Made by a program: the position numbers and the translations under genes
Part shown: in pieces, positions 16,002 through 24,919 of the stretch
How the letters are laid out: every line of letters begins with the position of its first letter
How positions within the stretch are numbered: the first letter of the stretch is position 1
Notes under the pieces: generated by a model
Seen by the model: only the letters and a program-made list of their open reading frames with translations
Database searches by the model: none
Told to the model about the DNA's origin: nothing
DNA from: Pseudoxanthomonas sp.
Lineage (GTDB): Bacteria; Pseudomonadota; Gammaproteobacteria; Xanthomonadales; Xanthomonadaceae
NCBI GenBank assembly: GCA_017745195.1
Contig: JAGHZW010000088.1
Location: 1,760 to 38,958 of the forward strand
DNA length: 37,199 nt
Direction: 5' to 3'

Positions 16002-17429
16002 TCAGCGCGCGTGACGGAGCGCGGCGAATGCGGCCAGCGCCGCCTGCCGGCCCTCGGCCAGGTCGACCTGCGGCGTGCGCGGGTAGTCAGGCGCATGCCG
16101 CCGCAGCAGTTCCGGGTGTTCCCATGGCGCGAACCGCGCCGGCAGCGGCAATGCCGCCAGTTCCGGTACCCAGCGTGCGATATAGGCGCCTTCCGGATCG
16201 AACCTGCGCGCCTGGCTCACCGGATTGAACACGCGGAAGTACGGCGCGGCGTCGGCGCCGGTGCCGGCGGTCCATTGCCAGCCCTGGGTATTGTTGGCGA
16301 GGTCGGCGTCGACCAGCGTGTCCCAGAACCAGCGCGCGCCGTGCCGCCAGTGCATGCGCAGGTGCTTGGTCAGCCAGCTGGCGACGACCATGCGCACGCG
16401 GTTGTGCATCCAGCCGGTGTGCCAGAGCTCGCGCATGCCGGCATCGACGATCGGCACGCCGGTGCGGCCATGGCGCCAGGCAGCGAGCCTGGCCTGCAGC
16501 GGCCGCGCCCAGCGGAAATCCTCGAAGCGCGGATCCAGCGGACGCTCGGCCACCTGCGGAAAGTAATGCAGCACATGGTGGGCGAACTCGCGCCAGCCCA
16601 GTTCGGCGAGGAAACGCTCGCGGTCGCCATCCGCGATGCCGTCCGCGTCGTTCACCGTGGCGGCCACGCGCTGCACCGAGATTTCACCGAAGTGCAGGTG
16701 CGGCGACAGGCGCGAGGTGCCGGCCTCGACCGCCCTGTCGCGTGCGTCCGCGTAGCCGTCGAGCGCGCGCCCGGCGAAGCGCGCCAGTGCCTGGCGCGCG
16801 CCGGTCTCCCCCGGCGTGAAGCGCTGCCAGAAACCGGCATCCCACGCCGGTCGCGGCGCCGGCAGGATGTCGTCCAGCGCCACCCCGTGCGGCGCACCGG
16901 CATCTTCCGGCGACGGCAGCCGCGCCGGCGCGTCCCAGGTCGCGGGCGCGCGCCATTGCGCCCGCGCCGTGCGCCAGAACGGAGTGAACACGCGATACGG
17001 ATCGCCCTGCTTCGTCGCCACTTCCCACGGCTCGAACAGCAGCGATCCGTTGAAGCTCTCCGCGTGCAGGCCGGCGCGGCGCAGCTCGCGCTTGATCCTG
17101 GCGTCGCGTTGTTCCACCGCGGGCTCGTAGCGGCGCGCCCACAGCACCGCCTCGGCGCCGGTCAGCGCCGCGGTGGCCTGCAGCAGCGGCAGGCTGTGGC
17201 CGTGCAGCACCAGCAGGCGCGAACCGCGGCGCTCGAGTTCGGCCGACAACGCCGCCAGCGCGCGCCGGCGCCAGGCATTGGAGGCGGCGCCCGGCGCCCA
17301 CGCGCCTTCCTCGTCCGGTGCGTGGATATAGACCGGCACCGGCAGCCAGCCCCGATCGAGCGCGGCACGCAACGCCGGCTGGTCATCCAGCCGCAGGTCG
17401 TCGCGGAACCAGACCAGGGCGACGGCCAT
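16002..17429 (-). CDS. phrB: Deoxyribodipyrimidine photolyase (class I)
   Basis: Light-driven repair of cyclobutane pyrimidine dimers. The 475-residue protein has the antenna-binding alpha/beta domain at about 1-130 (starts MAVALVWFRDDLRLDDQPAL) and the FAD-binding helical domain at about 200-470. Signature stretches include SRLSPHLHFGEIS, ELGWREFAHHVL, TGVPIVDAGMRELWHTGWMH, NRVRMVVASWLTKHL, WFWDTLVDADLANN and DAAPYFRVFNP. These fit a CPD photolyase rather than a DASH cryptochrome. The ATG at 17429 is immediately before the conserved N-terminus. It lies 8 bases after the acyltransferase stop, so it is likely in the same operon. Confidence 0.95.
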   Translation of the reverse strand: MAVALVWFRDDLRLDDQPALRAALDRGWLPVPVYIHAPDEEGAWAPGAASNAWRRRALAALSAELERRGSRLLVLHGHSLPLLQATAALTGAEAVLWARRYEPAVEQRDARIKRELRRAGLHAESFNGSLLFEPWEVATKQGDPYRVFTPFWRTARAQWRAPATWDAPARLPSPEDAGAPHGVALDDILPAPRPAWDAGFWQRFTPGETGARQALARFAGRALDGYADARDRAVEAGTSRLSPHLHFGEISVQRVAATVNDADGIADGDRERFLAELGWREFAHHVLHYFPQVAERPLDPRFEDFRWARPLQARLAAWRHGRTGVPIVDAGMRELWHTGWMHNRVRMVVASWLTKHLRMHWRHGARWFWDTLVDADLANNTQGWQWTAGTGADAAPYFRVFNPVSQARRFDPEGAYIARWVPELAALPLPARFAPWEHPELLRRHAPDYPRTPQVDLAEGRQAALAAFAALRHAR

Positions 17430-17437
17430 GCGTGCGC

Positions 17438-18043
17438 CTAGGTGGTGCCCCGGTTCTTGCCCTGCCACGGGCGGTACCACTCGCGGATCGCGGCCATGTC
17501 GGCGTCGAGGTCGCCGCTGGTATGGAACAGCGGACCGATGCCGATGACCTTGTCCGGGTAGTGGAAATAGGCCATCAGGATCGGCACCCCGGCGCCATGG
17601 GCGATCTTGAGGAAGCCGGACTTCCACTGCCTGACCGGCTTGCGCGTGCCTTCGGGGGCGAGCGCGAACCACAGCCTCGGCGAGGTGCGGATCAGCTCCA
17701 CGCTCTGTTCGACCACGCCCTGCGGCCTGCTGCGGTCCAGCGGGATCACCCCGAGCCTGCGCAGCACCACCGACAGCGGCCACCAGAACAGCGAATCCTT
17801 GCCGAGGATGCGCGCATCGAAGCCCAACGCCATCTTCGCCGCCATGCCCCAGATGCCGTCCCAGTTGGACGAATGCGGCGCGGCGATCAGCACCAGCTTC
17901 GGGATGTCCGGGAACTTGCCGGTCACGCGCCAGCCGCCGAGGCGCAGCAGGGTGCGGCCGAGCCAGCGCGAGAAACGGCGCGTCGGCGGCACCTGCGGCA
18001 TGTTCGCCGGGATCATCGGCAGCAAGGGTTCGGTGTCGCTCAT
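17438..18043 (-). CDS. 1-acyl-glycerol-phosphate-type acyltransferase (PlsC-like)
   Basis: A 201-residue acyltransferase. The HX4D catalytic motif reads HSSNWD at about residue 56, and the acceptor-phosphate motif reads APEGTRK at about 128. The small size and the PHSSNWDG/EGTRK pair resemble the short PlsC-like proteins with a broad or unknown acceptor lipid. There is no clear signal peptide, and hydrophobic stretches are limited, so peripheral membrane association is expected. The ATG at 18043 lies one base beyond the ArfB stop and the gene ends 8 bases before the photolyase start, so translation is likely coupled. Confidence 0.85.
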   Translation of the reverse strand: MSDTEPLLPMIPANMPQVPPTRRFSRWLGRTLLRLGGWRVTGKFPDIPKLVLIAAPHSSNWDGIWGMAAKMALGFDARILGKDSLFWWPLSVVLRRLGVIPLDRSRPQGVVEQSVELIRTSPRLWFALAPEGTRKPVRQWKSGFLKIAHGAGVPILMAYFHYPDKVIGIGPLFHTSGDLDADMAAIREWYRPWQGKNRGTT

Positions 18044-18044
18044 T

Positions 18045-18476
18045 TCATTCCCAGGAGCGCGTGCCGCGCCCGCGCTTGATCTGGCTGCGTTCACGCTTGC
18101 CTTCCAGGCGGCGCAGCTGCGAACCGCGGGTCGGTTTGGTCTCGATCCGGCGCTTGGGCACCGACAGGCCCGCGGCGATGAAGGCGGCCAGCCGTTCGCG
18201 CGCATCCTGGCGGTTGCGGTCCTGGGTGCGGAAGCGCTGCGCGTCGATCACCAGCACGCCGGCATCGGTAACCCGGCGGTCGCGCCGGGCCAGCAGCCGC
18301 GCGCGCAGCGGTTCGGGCAGCGACGGCGAGCCGGCGATGTCGAAACGCAGCTCGACCGCGGTGGAGACCTTGTTGACGTTCTGCCCGCCGGCGCCGCTGG
18401 CGCGCACGAAGCGCTCGACGATCTCCGACTCGGGGATCGCCAGGCTCGGACTGATCGTCAGCGCATCGGCAGGCAT
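18045..18476 (-). CDS. arfB: Alternative ribosome-rescue factor B (peptidyl-tRNA hydrolase)
   Basis: Frees ribosomes stalled on messages lacking a stop codon by hydrolysing the peptidyl-tRNA. The 143-residue protein has the release-factor GGQ motif at 30-32 (RASGAGGQNVNKV), whose Gln positions the catalytic water. The Lys/Arg-rich C-terminal tail (from about 108 to the end: KRRIETKPT, KRERSQIKRGRG) enters the mRNA channel in E. coli ArfB (YaeJ). Length matches that family (about 140) rather than the larger RF1/RF2. It sits 57 bases after truC and 1 base before the acyltransferase. Confidence 0.94.
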   Translation of the reverse strand: MPADALTISPSLAIPESEIVERFVRASGAGGQNVNKVSTAVELRFDIAGSPSLPEPLRARLLARRDRRVTDAGVLVIDAQRFRTQDRNRQDARERLAAFIAAGLSVPKRRIETKPTRGSQLRRLEGKRERSQIKRGRGTRSWE

Positions 18477-18533
18477 GGCCGGATTGTATGCAGGAGCCCC
18501 GGTGGTCGGCGACAGGGAGTCGCCGGGTCGCTG

Positions 18534-19226
18534 CTACGCCAGCTCCCAGCCGAACAGCGCCATCGCCTTGAGGAACTCGCCCTCGGGAGCCGCCTGGACC
18601 CGCAGCATCGCGCCGGTCTGCGGATGAGGGAAGCCCAGCCGCCACGCGTGCAGCAGCATCCGGTGCACGCCGCGCATGCGGAAGGCGCGGTTGTGGCGCC
18701 CGTCGCCGTGGCTGGTGTCGCCGATCAGGTGATGCGAGACGTGCTTGAGGTGGCGGCGGATCTGGCGGAAGCGGCCGGTCACCGGTTCGCATTCGAGCAG
18801 CGCGTAGCGCGAGGTCGGGAAGCCGGCCGAGGGCTCGTCCAGTTCGCCGGTGGCCAGGCGTTGGAAGCGGGTCACCGCCGGCTTCTTCTGCGGCTTGCCC
18901 GGGCCGCCGTCGAGCGGATGGTCGATGGTGAATGCTTCCTCCGGCCAACCGCGGCAGACGGCGAGGTAGCGCTTTTCCAGCTGCTGGGCCATCACCGCCT
19001 TGCCCAGCGCCGAGGCGCTGTCGCGATCGAACGCCAGCAGCAGGCAACCGCTGGTGGCGCGATCGAGCCGGTGGACCAGGTGGATCGAACGACCGAACTG
19101 TTCGCGCAGCCGGTCGGCGGCGAAGTCGGTCTCGTCGGCGGCCAGTGCGCTGTCGTGCACCATCAATCCCGCCGGCTTGGCGACCACCGCCAGCCACTCG
19201 TCCTGGTACAGCACCGGCAACTGCAT
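18534..19226 (-). CDS. truC: tRNA pseudouridine(65) synthase TruC
   Basis: A 230-residue RluA-family pseudouridine synthase. The active-site motif VHRLDRATSG spans 51-60, with catalytic Asp55. GRFRQIRRHLKH at about 151-162 is the other conserved element. There is no N-terminal S4 domain, and the short length and the start MQLPVLYQDEWLAVVAKPAG fit TruC, which modifies U65 in tRNA, rather than RluC/D. RluA itself is an alternative. The ATG at 19226 has GGGAGA upstream. The gene is divergent from the M16 peptidase gene across 93 bases. Confidence 0.88.
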   Translation of the reverse strand: MQLPVLYQDEWLAVVAKPAGLMVHDSALAADETDFAADRLREQFGRSIHLVHRLDRATSGCLLLAFDRDSASALGKAVMAQQLEKRYLAVCRGWPEEAFTIDHPLDGGPGKPQKKPAVTRFQRLATGELDEPSAGFPTSRYALLECEPVTGRFRQIRRHLKHVSHHLIGDTSHGDGRHNRAFRMRGVHRMLLHAWRLGFPHPQTGAMLRVQAAPEGEFLKAMALFGWELA

Positions 19227-19319
19227 GGTTTCTCCCGTCACCGCTGCAGGGGTGCGCGGCTTCTGCGACACTCGGCGCGCCGGCGGTCCTGCCGGCATGC
19301 TTATCACTGGAGACCACGG

Positions 19320-22112
19320 ATGATCCCCGGCAACAAGGCAATTCTCGCATTCACCCTGACGCTCGCACTCGCCCTGCCCGGCACGGCGCTGTCCGCCACC
19401 ACGGCGCCGGCCCTGCCCAAGGGCGTGGCCGCGGGTCCGAGCATCGAGGGCATCAGCGAGTTCACCCTGGCCAACGGCCTGCGCGTGCTGCTGTTCCCCG
19501 ATCCGACCAAGCCGACCGTCACCGTCAACCTGGTCTACGGCGTGGGCTCGGTGCACGAGAACTATGGCCAGACCGGCATGGCGCACCTGCTCGAACACCT
19601 GATGTTCAAGGGCACGCCGACCCACGACGACATCAGCGGCGAGATGAAGCGCCGCGGCATCGCCTTCAACGCGACCACCTCGCTGGATCGCACCAACTAC
19701 TTCGCCTCCTTCCCGGCCAGCGCCGACACCCTGGACTGGGTGCTGCGGATGGAGGCCGACCGCATGCTCAACTCGCGCATCGCCCGCGCCGACCTGGACA
19801 GCGAGATGACCGTGGTCCGCAACGAGCTGGAAGCCGGCGAGAACAACCCGGCCGGCGTGCTGATGCAGCGGCTGCGCTCGACCGCCTTCCTCTGGCACAA
19901 CTACGGGCATTCCACGATCGGCGCGCGCTCGGACGTGGAAGGCCTGAAGATCGAGCAGCTGCAGGCCTTCTACCGGACCTGGTACCGGCCCGACAACGCC
20001 ACCCTGATCATCGCCGGGCGCATCGACCAGGCCGAGGTGCTGCGCAAGGTGTACGCCGCGTTCGGCCCGCTGCAGAACCCGAAGACGCCGCTGCCGCGCT
20101 TCCCGACCATCGAGCCGGCGCAGGACGGCGAGCGCGAGGTCACCGTGCGCCGCACCGGCGACCTCAACCTGGTCGCCGCCGCCTACCACATCCCGTCGCG
20201 CACCCACGCCGACAACGCCGCGCTGTCGGTGCTGGCCAACGTCCTGGGCTACACGCCGGGCGGGCGCCTGCACCGGGCGCTGGTCGAGCCCCGGATCGCC
20301 GCCGGCGCGGGCGCCACCGCCGAATCGCTGGCCGATGCCGGCCTGTTCACCGCGGTGGCGGTGCAGCCGCGCGATGGCGATGCGGCGAAGATGGAGCAGG
20401 TGCTGCTGGCCCAGCTCGAGCAGGTCGCCAAGTCACCGGTCACCGCCGAGGAAGTGGCGCAGGCGCAACAGCGCATCGCCAATGCCTACGACCTGTATTT
20501 CACCGACGTCAACGCGGTCGGCATGGGCCTGTCGGAGTTCGTCGCCGCCGGCGACTGGCGATTGCTGTTCACCAGCCGCGACGCGGTCGCCAAGGTCACC
20601 GCCGCCGACGTCAACCGCGTGGCCGCGCAGTACCTGCGCTCGAGCAACCGCACGCTCGGCCGCTTCGTGCCGACCGACGCGCCGGACCGGGTCGAGGTCC
20701 CGGCCGGCCCGGCGGCCGCGGACGTGGTCGCCGGCTACACCGGCCGCGCCGCGGTCGATGCCGGCGAGCACTTCGAGCCGACCCCGGCCAACATCGAGGC
20801 GCGCACCCAGCGCATCACCCTCGGCGACGGCCTCAAGCTCGCGCTGCTGCCCAAGCGCACGCGCGGCAACACGGTAACGGTGGTCGGCAACTTCCGTTTC
20901 GGCGATGCCACTTCGCTGACCGGTCGCGACATGGCCGCCGGCCTGGCTGGCGCCATGCTGATGCGCGGCTCCAGACAACTGAGTCGCGTGCAGATCGACC
21001 AGAAGCTGGAAGCGCTGCAGGCCAAAGGCGGGGTTGGCGGCGCGCTGCAAGGCGCGAGCCTGTCGCTGCTGACCCGTCGCGACCAGCTGGCCGAAGCGCT
21101 GGCGCTGCTGGCGGGCGTCCTGCGCGAGCCGACCTTCCCCGAAGACGAGTTCGAACAGCTGCGGCTGCAGGCGATCACCGGGATGGAGGCCTCGCGCAAG
21201 GAACCGGGCAGTATTGCTTCGCAGGCGCTGGCGCTGCACTTCGATCCATGGCCGGCCGGGCATCCGCTGCATGTGGAGACGCTGGACGAATCGCTGGCCG
21301 GGCTGCGCGCGCTCAAGCGCGAGGACCTGATCGCGTTCCACCGCGATTTCTACGGCACCGCGCAGGGCGAGGTCGCCGTCGTCGGCGACTTCGACGCCGA
21401 TGCGGTACGCGCGCAGCTGGAAAGCCTGTTCGCCGGCTGGCAGACCCCCCATCCGTATGCGTCGATCAGCACGCGCTACACCGCAGTGGCGCCGGTGAAC
21501 GAGCGCCTGCCCGCACCGGACAAGCCCAACGCGGTGTTCATGGCCCGCCACAACGTCGCCTTGCGGGTGACCGATGCCGACTACCCGGCGCTGATGGTCG
21601 CCAACCGGATCTTCGGCGGCGGCGCGCTGAAATCGCGGCTCGGCGACCGGATCCGGCAGAAGGAAGGCCTCAGCTACGGCGTGGGCAGCTCGATCGACGC
21701 CGACGACAGCCTCGGCGGCCAGGACGATGCCGGCAGTTTCATGATCCAGGCCATCGCCGCGCCGCAGAACATGGGCAAGGTCGAGGCCGCGGTGCGCGAG
21801 GAACTGGCCAGGCTGATCGCGGCAGGCATCACCGCCACCGAACTGCGCGATGCGGTATCGGGCCTGATGACCGAACGCGAACAGGCGCGGGCCAACGACG
21901 GCCAGGTCGCCGGCATGCTCCAGGACCAGCTGTTCTTCGGCCGCACCATGCAGTTCAGCGCCGACCTCGACGCGAAGTACCGCGCACTCGACGTGGACCA
22001 GGTCAACGCGGCGATCCGCAGGCACCTGGATCCGGCCAAGCTGAGCACGTTCACCGCCGGTGATTTCGCCGCCGCGGAGAAGGCACCCGCGCCGGCGGCG
22101 GCTGGCCACTGA
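19320..22112 (+). CDS. M16 family zinc metallopeptidase, exported (copy 1)
   Basis: A 930-residue two-half M16 (pitrilysin/insulinase-type) peptidase. The N-terminus is a signal peptide (about 1-25, MIPGNKAILAFTLTLALALP, cleavage near ALSA). The inverted zinc motif HLLEH lies at 89-93, and the third ligand Glu is in NELEAGE at about 171. The second half (from about 490) is a catalytically silent M16 domain with FGGGALKSRLGDRIRQKEG-type sequence (quoted in part: GGGALKSRLGDRIR) near 765. Such proteins degrade peptides in the periplasm. ATG 19320 has GGAG upstream. A 12-bp hairpin follows the stop. A diverged paralogue is at 31575-34439. Confidence 0.93.
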   Translation: MIPGNKAILAFTLTLALALPGTALSATTAPALPKGVAAGPSIEGISEFTLANGLRVLLFPDPTKPTVTVNLVYGVGSVHENYGQTGMAHLLEHLMFKGTPTHDDISGEMKRRGIAFNATTSLDRTNYFASFPASADTLDWVLRMEADRMLNSRIARADLDSEMTVVRNELEAGENNPAGVLMQRLRSTAFLWHNYGHSTIGARSDVEGLKIEQLQAFYRTWYRPDNATLIIAGRIDQAEVLRKVYAAFGPLQNPKTPLPRFPTIEPAQDGEREVTVRRTGDLNLVAAAYHIPSRTHADNAALSVLANVLGYTPGGRLHRALVEPRIAAGAGATAESLADAGLFTAVAVQPRDGDAAKMEQVLLAQLEQVAKSPVTAEEVAQAQQRIANAYDLYFTDVNAVGMGLSEFVAAGDWRLLFTSRDAVAKVTAADVNRVAAQYLRSSNRTLGRFVPTDAPDRVEVPAGPAAADVVAGYTGRAAVDAGEHFEPTPANIEARTQRITLGDGLKLALLPKRTRGNTVTVVGNFRFGDATSLTGRDMAAGLAGAMLMRGSRQLSRVQIDQKLEALQAKGGVGGALQGASLSLLTRRDQLAEALALLAGVLREPTFPEDEFEQLRLQAITGMEASRKEPGSIASQALALHFDPWPAGHPLHVETLDESLAGLRALKREDLIAFHRDFYGTAQGEVAVVGDFDADAVRAQLESLFAGWQTPHPYASISTRYTAVAPVNERLPAPDKPNAVFMARHNVALRVTDADYPALMVANRIFGGGALKSRLGDRIRQKEGLSYGVGSSIDADDSLGGQDDAGSFMIQAIAAPQNMGKVEAAVREELARLIAAGITATELRDAVSGLMTEREQARANDGQVAGMLQDQLFFGRTMQFSADLDAKYRALDVDQVNAAIRRHLDPAKLSTFTAGDFAAAEKAPAPAAAGH

Positions 22113-22119
22113 CCGCAAC

Positions 22120-22155
22120 CATGCCCTCCCCGGCGCACGACGCGGGGAGGGCATG
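22120..22155. terminator. Strong hairpin after M16 peptidase copy 1
   Basis: CATGCCCTCCCC (22120-22131) pairs perfectly with GGGGAGGGCATG (22144-22155). The 12-base loop can extend the stem by GCG/CGC. It begins 8 bases after the stop. There is no T-run, but the stem is long. Confidence 0.65.
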
Positions 22156-22189
22156 CACGAACCGCACGCCGGACTTCCTACGTCACCAG

Positions 22190-22210
22190 GGCGGTCCGAT
22201 CCGGACCGCC
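22190..22210. terminator. Hairpin after ubiB
   Basis: GGCGGTCCG (22190-22198) pairs with CGGACCGCC (22202-22210) around a 3-base loop, 9 bases after the ubiB stop on the minus strand. It faces the M16 hairpin, so each converging gene has its own. Confidence 0.5.
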
Positions 22211-22218
22211 GTCCGCGA

Positions 22219-23877
22219 TCAGCGCCGCGGCAGCGCCGCTAGGATCGCCCACAGGCCGCCGAGGCCGGCGATCCACGCCGACAGCGGCACGCCGAACAGG
22301 CGCGGCCCACCGGCTTCCAGCGCATACAGCACCGCGGCCACCACCAGCAGGCCGCTACCGAGGATGGCGGCGACCGAGCGCCGCTGCATCGTCTGCAGCG
22401 TGCGCGCGACCTCGGCCAGCTCCTGCGAGCGGATACCCATCTCGTGGCGGCCTTCGACTTGCTGTTCCAGCCAGGCATGCAGCAGGCGCGGCATTTCCGG
22501 CGCGCGGGTCATCAGCTCCGGGGCGCGCTTGCCGAACTCGCGCAGCAGCCGGCGCGGGCTGTAGCGCTCGCGCAGGATCCGCTCGAGCACCGGCTGCGCC
22601 ACCGCCCAGATGTCCAGGCGCGGATCGAGCTGGCGGCCGACGCCCTCGATGTTGAGCAGGGTCTTCTGCAGCAGGATCAGCTGCGGCTGCAGGGTCAGCT
22701 CGTAGCGCTGCGCGGTGCGGAACAGTTTGGCCAGCACCTCGGCCAGCGAGATCTCGCTCAGCGGCCGGGTGAAGTACGGCTCGCACACCGCGCGCGCGGC
22801 CGCTTCGAGTTCGTCGATGCGGACCGTCGCCGGCATCCAGCCCGCTTCAACGTGCAGCTCGGCGATGCGCCGATAGTCCTTGTGGAAGATGGCCATGAAG
22901 TTCTCGGCCAGGTAGTACTGGTCCTGCGCCGAGAGCTGGCCGACGATGCCGAAGTCGAGCACCACGAAGCGCGGGTCATGGCGGCGCGCCGGGTCGTCGT
23001 CGACCCAGATGTTGCCGGCGTGCGCGTCGGCGTGGAAGAAGTTGTCGCGGAACACCTGGGTGTAGAACACGCGCACGCCCTTGGCGGCGAGCACGCTGCG
23101 ATCGATGCCCGCGGCATCCAGCGCGGCGACGTCGTCGGACGGAATGCCGCTGACCCGTTCCATGGTCAGCGCGCGCTCGGCGGTATGGCTCCAGATCACC
23201 TCCGGCACGTACAGGTCCGGCGAGTCCGCCCACAGCCGGCGCATCACGCTGGCGTTGGCGCCCTCGCGCTGCAGGTCCAGCTCGGCGGCCAGGGTGGTCT
23301 CGATCTCGGCGACCACCGCCTGCGGGCGGATCTTGTCGGCGTTGGGATGGGTGCGGTCGACCAGCGCGGCCAGCGACTTGAGCAGGGCGATGTCGGCGGC
23401 GATCTGCTTCTCGATGCGCGGCCGCAGCACCTTGACCACCACCTCGCGGCCGCTGGGCAGGCGCGCGGCATGCACCTGCGCGATCGAGGCCGAGGCCAGC
23501 GGCGTGGTGTCGAACGCGGCGAACGCGGCGGTGACCGGCTGGCCCAGCGCCTGCTCGACGATCGCGCGGGCCACGTCGCCGTCGAACGGCGCGACCTGGT
23601 CCTGCAGCAGGGCCAGCTCGCTGGCGATGTCCACCGGCAGCAGGTCGCGGCGGGTCGAGAGGATCTGCCCGAACTTGACGAAGATCGGTCCGAGCTCCTG
23701 CAGCGCCAGGCGCAGGCGCGCCCCGCGCGGCAGCGCGGCCACCGCCGCCGGCGCACGCGGCGCGAACGGCTTACCCAGGCGCAGCCAGCGTTCGGCCGGG
23801 GTGTCGTCGAGCAGTTCGTCCAGCCGGTAGCGCAGGACCACCCGGCCGATCCGCCAGGCGCGCAGCGCGGCCTTCAC
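22219..23877 (-). CDS. ubiB: UbiB, ABC1/ADCK-type atypical kinase for ubiquinone synthesis
   Basis: Needed for ubiquinone synthesis; family members are ATPases that appear to help extract lipid precursors from the membrane. The 552-residue protein has the KxGQ motif (KFGQ, 68-71), the Ala-rich loop ASASIAQVH (about 127-135) replacing the kinase P-loop, the lysine in [16 protein letters not shown] (catalytic loop) and LDFGIVG (metal-binding). Two C-terminal hydrophobic helices (about 499-520 and 528-547) anchor it. The start codon is GTG (23875-23877), overlapping the ubiJ stop by 4 bases, which indicates translational coupling. Confidence 0.95.
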   Translation of the reverse strand: MKAALRAWRIGRVVLRYRLDELLDDTPAERWLRLGKPFAPRAPAAVAALPRGARLRLALQELGPIFVKFGQILSTRRDLLPVDIASELALLQDQVAPFDGDVARAIVEQALGQPVTAAFAAFDTTPLASASIAQVHAARLPSGREVVVKVLRPRIEKQIAADIALLKSLAALVDRTHPNADKIRPQAVVAEIETTLAAELDLQREGANASVMRRLWADSPDLYVPEVIWSHTAERALTMERVSGIPSDDVAALDAAGIDRSVLAAKGVRVFYTQVFRDNFFHADAHAGNIWVDDDPARRHDPRFVVLDFGIVGQLSAQDQYYLAENFMAIFHKDYRRIAELHVEAGWMPATVRIDELEAAARAVCEPYFTRPLSEISLAEVLAKLFRTAQRYELTLQPQLILLQKTLLNIEGVGRQLDPRLDIWAVAQPVLERILRERYSPRRLLREFGKRAPELMTRAPEMPRLLHAWLEQQVEGRHEMGIRSQELAEVARTLQTMQRRSVAAILGSGLLVVAAVLYALEAGGPRLFGVPLSAWIAGLGGLWAILAALPRR

Positions 23878-24500
23878 GGCAGCACCTGCATGCGCGGCAA
23901 CCGGGCGACCCGCGCGGCGATGCGTTCGACGTCATCGCGCAACGCGTCGACGTCGTCGTTGAAGGCGGCCAGCTCGGCGCGCGCGACCACGTCGCGGCGT
24001 TCCTCGGTGAGGTACTCGGCGCCCGAACGGGCCAGGCCGGTCGCGGCCGCACGCATGTCGCGCAGCGCCGCGGCGAGCGCATTGGCGACCTGCACCCCGA
24101 TCACCTCGCCGAAGGCGGCGACGAAAGGCTGCTGCCAGTCGGGATCGAAGCCGGCCGCCAGGCGCTGCAGGTGCTGGGCCAGCTCGGCATCGCCCGATAC
24201 GTGCAGGCGTCCGTTGCCCTTGCGTGCGTTCGCCAGGAACGGCAGCTGCCCGAGCAGGCCGCCGATCGTGCCGCGCACCGCCAGGTCGGCTTCGCGCAGC
24301 GGCGGACCGACCTGCAGGTAGCCGCCGTGCACGCCGATTTCCAGGGCCAGCGGCGGCGATTCCAGCGCCAGCGAGATGCGCCGGCCATCCATCGAGGCCA
24401 GCGCGGCGCGCGTGTCGGGATCCAGCGTCACGGCGCGGTTGAGCGCCGCTTCCAGGGCGCGTCCGGCCAGCGGCTTGAGGGCATCGAAAGGCGTTGGCAT
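23874..24500 (-). CDS. ubiJ: UbiJ, SCP2-domain ubiquinone synthesis accessory protein
   Basis: A 208-residue accessory protein of aerobic ubiquinone synthesis. In E. coli UbiJ binds lipid intermediates for the Ubi complex. Residues 15-115 look like an SCP2 sterol-carrier-like domain ([46 protein letters not shown]). A long helical C-terminus (about 130-205) has heptad-like spacing ([22 protein letters not shown], quoted by ends FNDDVD and ARVARL). The ATG at 24500 is preferred over the open upstream frame, which crosses a terminator hairpin. The order ubiJ-ubiB is the classical one; ubiE is not seen in the window. Confidence 0.9.
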   Translation of the reverse strand: MPTPFDALKPLAGRALEAALNRAVTLDPDTRAALASMDGRRISLALESPPLALEIGVHGGYLQVGPPLREADLAVRGTIGGLLGQLPFLANARKGNGRLHVSGDAELAQHLQRLAAGFDPDWQQPFVAAFGEVIGVQVANALAAALRDMRAAATGLARSGAEYLTEERRDVVARAELAAFNDDVDALRDDVERIAARVARLPRMQVLP

Positions 24501-24570
24501 GGGCCGCATTCTACCGGCGGCGGGCCGGTACGCGGACACCCACACGCGCCAGCGGCGGGACGGATCGCCG

Positions 24571-24606
24571 AAAACGGGAACGGGCGAAGCACTGCTCGCC
24601 CGTTCC
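24571..24606 (-). terminator. Rho-independent terminator after the DUF1328 gene
   Basis: On the minus strand, an 11-bp perfect stem (GGAACGGGCGA / TCGCCCGTTCC, 24577-24587 and 24596-24606) with an 8-base loop, followed by CGTTTT (24571-24576). It lies about 70 bases after the DUF1328 stop and upstream of ubiJ. Confidence 0.75.
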
Positions 24607-24674
24607 GATGGCTTCCCTGCCGTGCACGCCGGCGTGTCCCCGCCGGGCGGCAGGCCCTCCCGTGGGGTGGCGCG

Positions 24675-24833
24675 CTAGACCTTGCGTCCGCGCAGCAGCG
24701 AGATCGCGCCCAGGATCAGGAACACGACGAACAGGATCCAGGCGATGTTGGTGGCGGCACCGGCAATTCCGCTGAAACCCAGCAGCGCGGCGATGACGGC
24801 GATGATGAAGAAGACGACGGCATAGTGAAGCAT
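24675..24833 (-). CDS. DUF1328 family small membrane protein (YtjA-like)
   Basis: A 52-residue peptide with two transmembrane helices (about 3-24 and 28-46) and a basic C-terminus RGRKV. It begins [20 protein letters not shown], the hallmark of the DUF1328/YtjA family. The function is unknown; relatives are often stress- or osmotically induced. The start is settled by the ribosome-binding site: GAGGG lies 6 bases before the ATG at 24833 but directly abuts an in-frame ATG at 24839, so 24833 is correct. It is transcribed alone and ends at an intrinsic terminator. Confidence 0.88.
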   Translation of the reverse strand: MLHYAVVFFIIAVIAALLGFSGIAGAATNIAWILFVVFLILGAISLLRGRKV

Positions 24834-24882
24834 GGGCATCCCTCGGCAGATAACGCCACTCCGGGCGGTTGCAGGGATGCTG

Positions 24883-24919
24883 CGCGCACGCCGGTGGTGA
24901 TCAGGTGACGGCGTGCGCG
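24883..24919. terminator. Hairpin spanning the oleD stop codon
   Basis: CGCGCACGCCG (24883-24893) pairs with CGGCGTGCGCG (24909-24919), 11 perfect bases around a 15-base loop. The oleD stop codon is in the loop, so one arm is coding. It is the only terminator-like structure at the end of the oleC-oleD pair; no T-run follows. Confidence 0.45.

Noticed and set aside
17607-19319. Long plus-strand extension upstream of the first M16 peptidase
   Set aside because: It overlaps acyltransferase, arfB and truC on the other strand. The signal peptide and ribosome-binding site place the real start at 19320.
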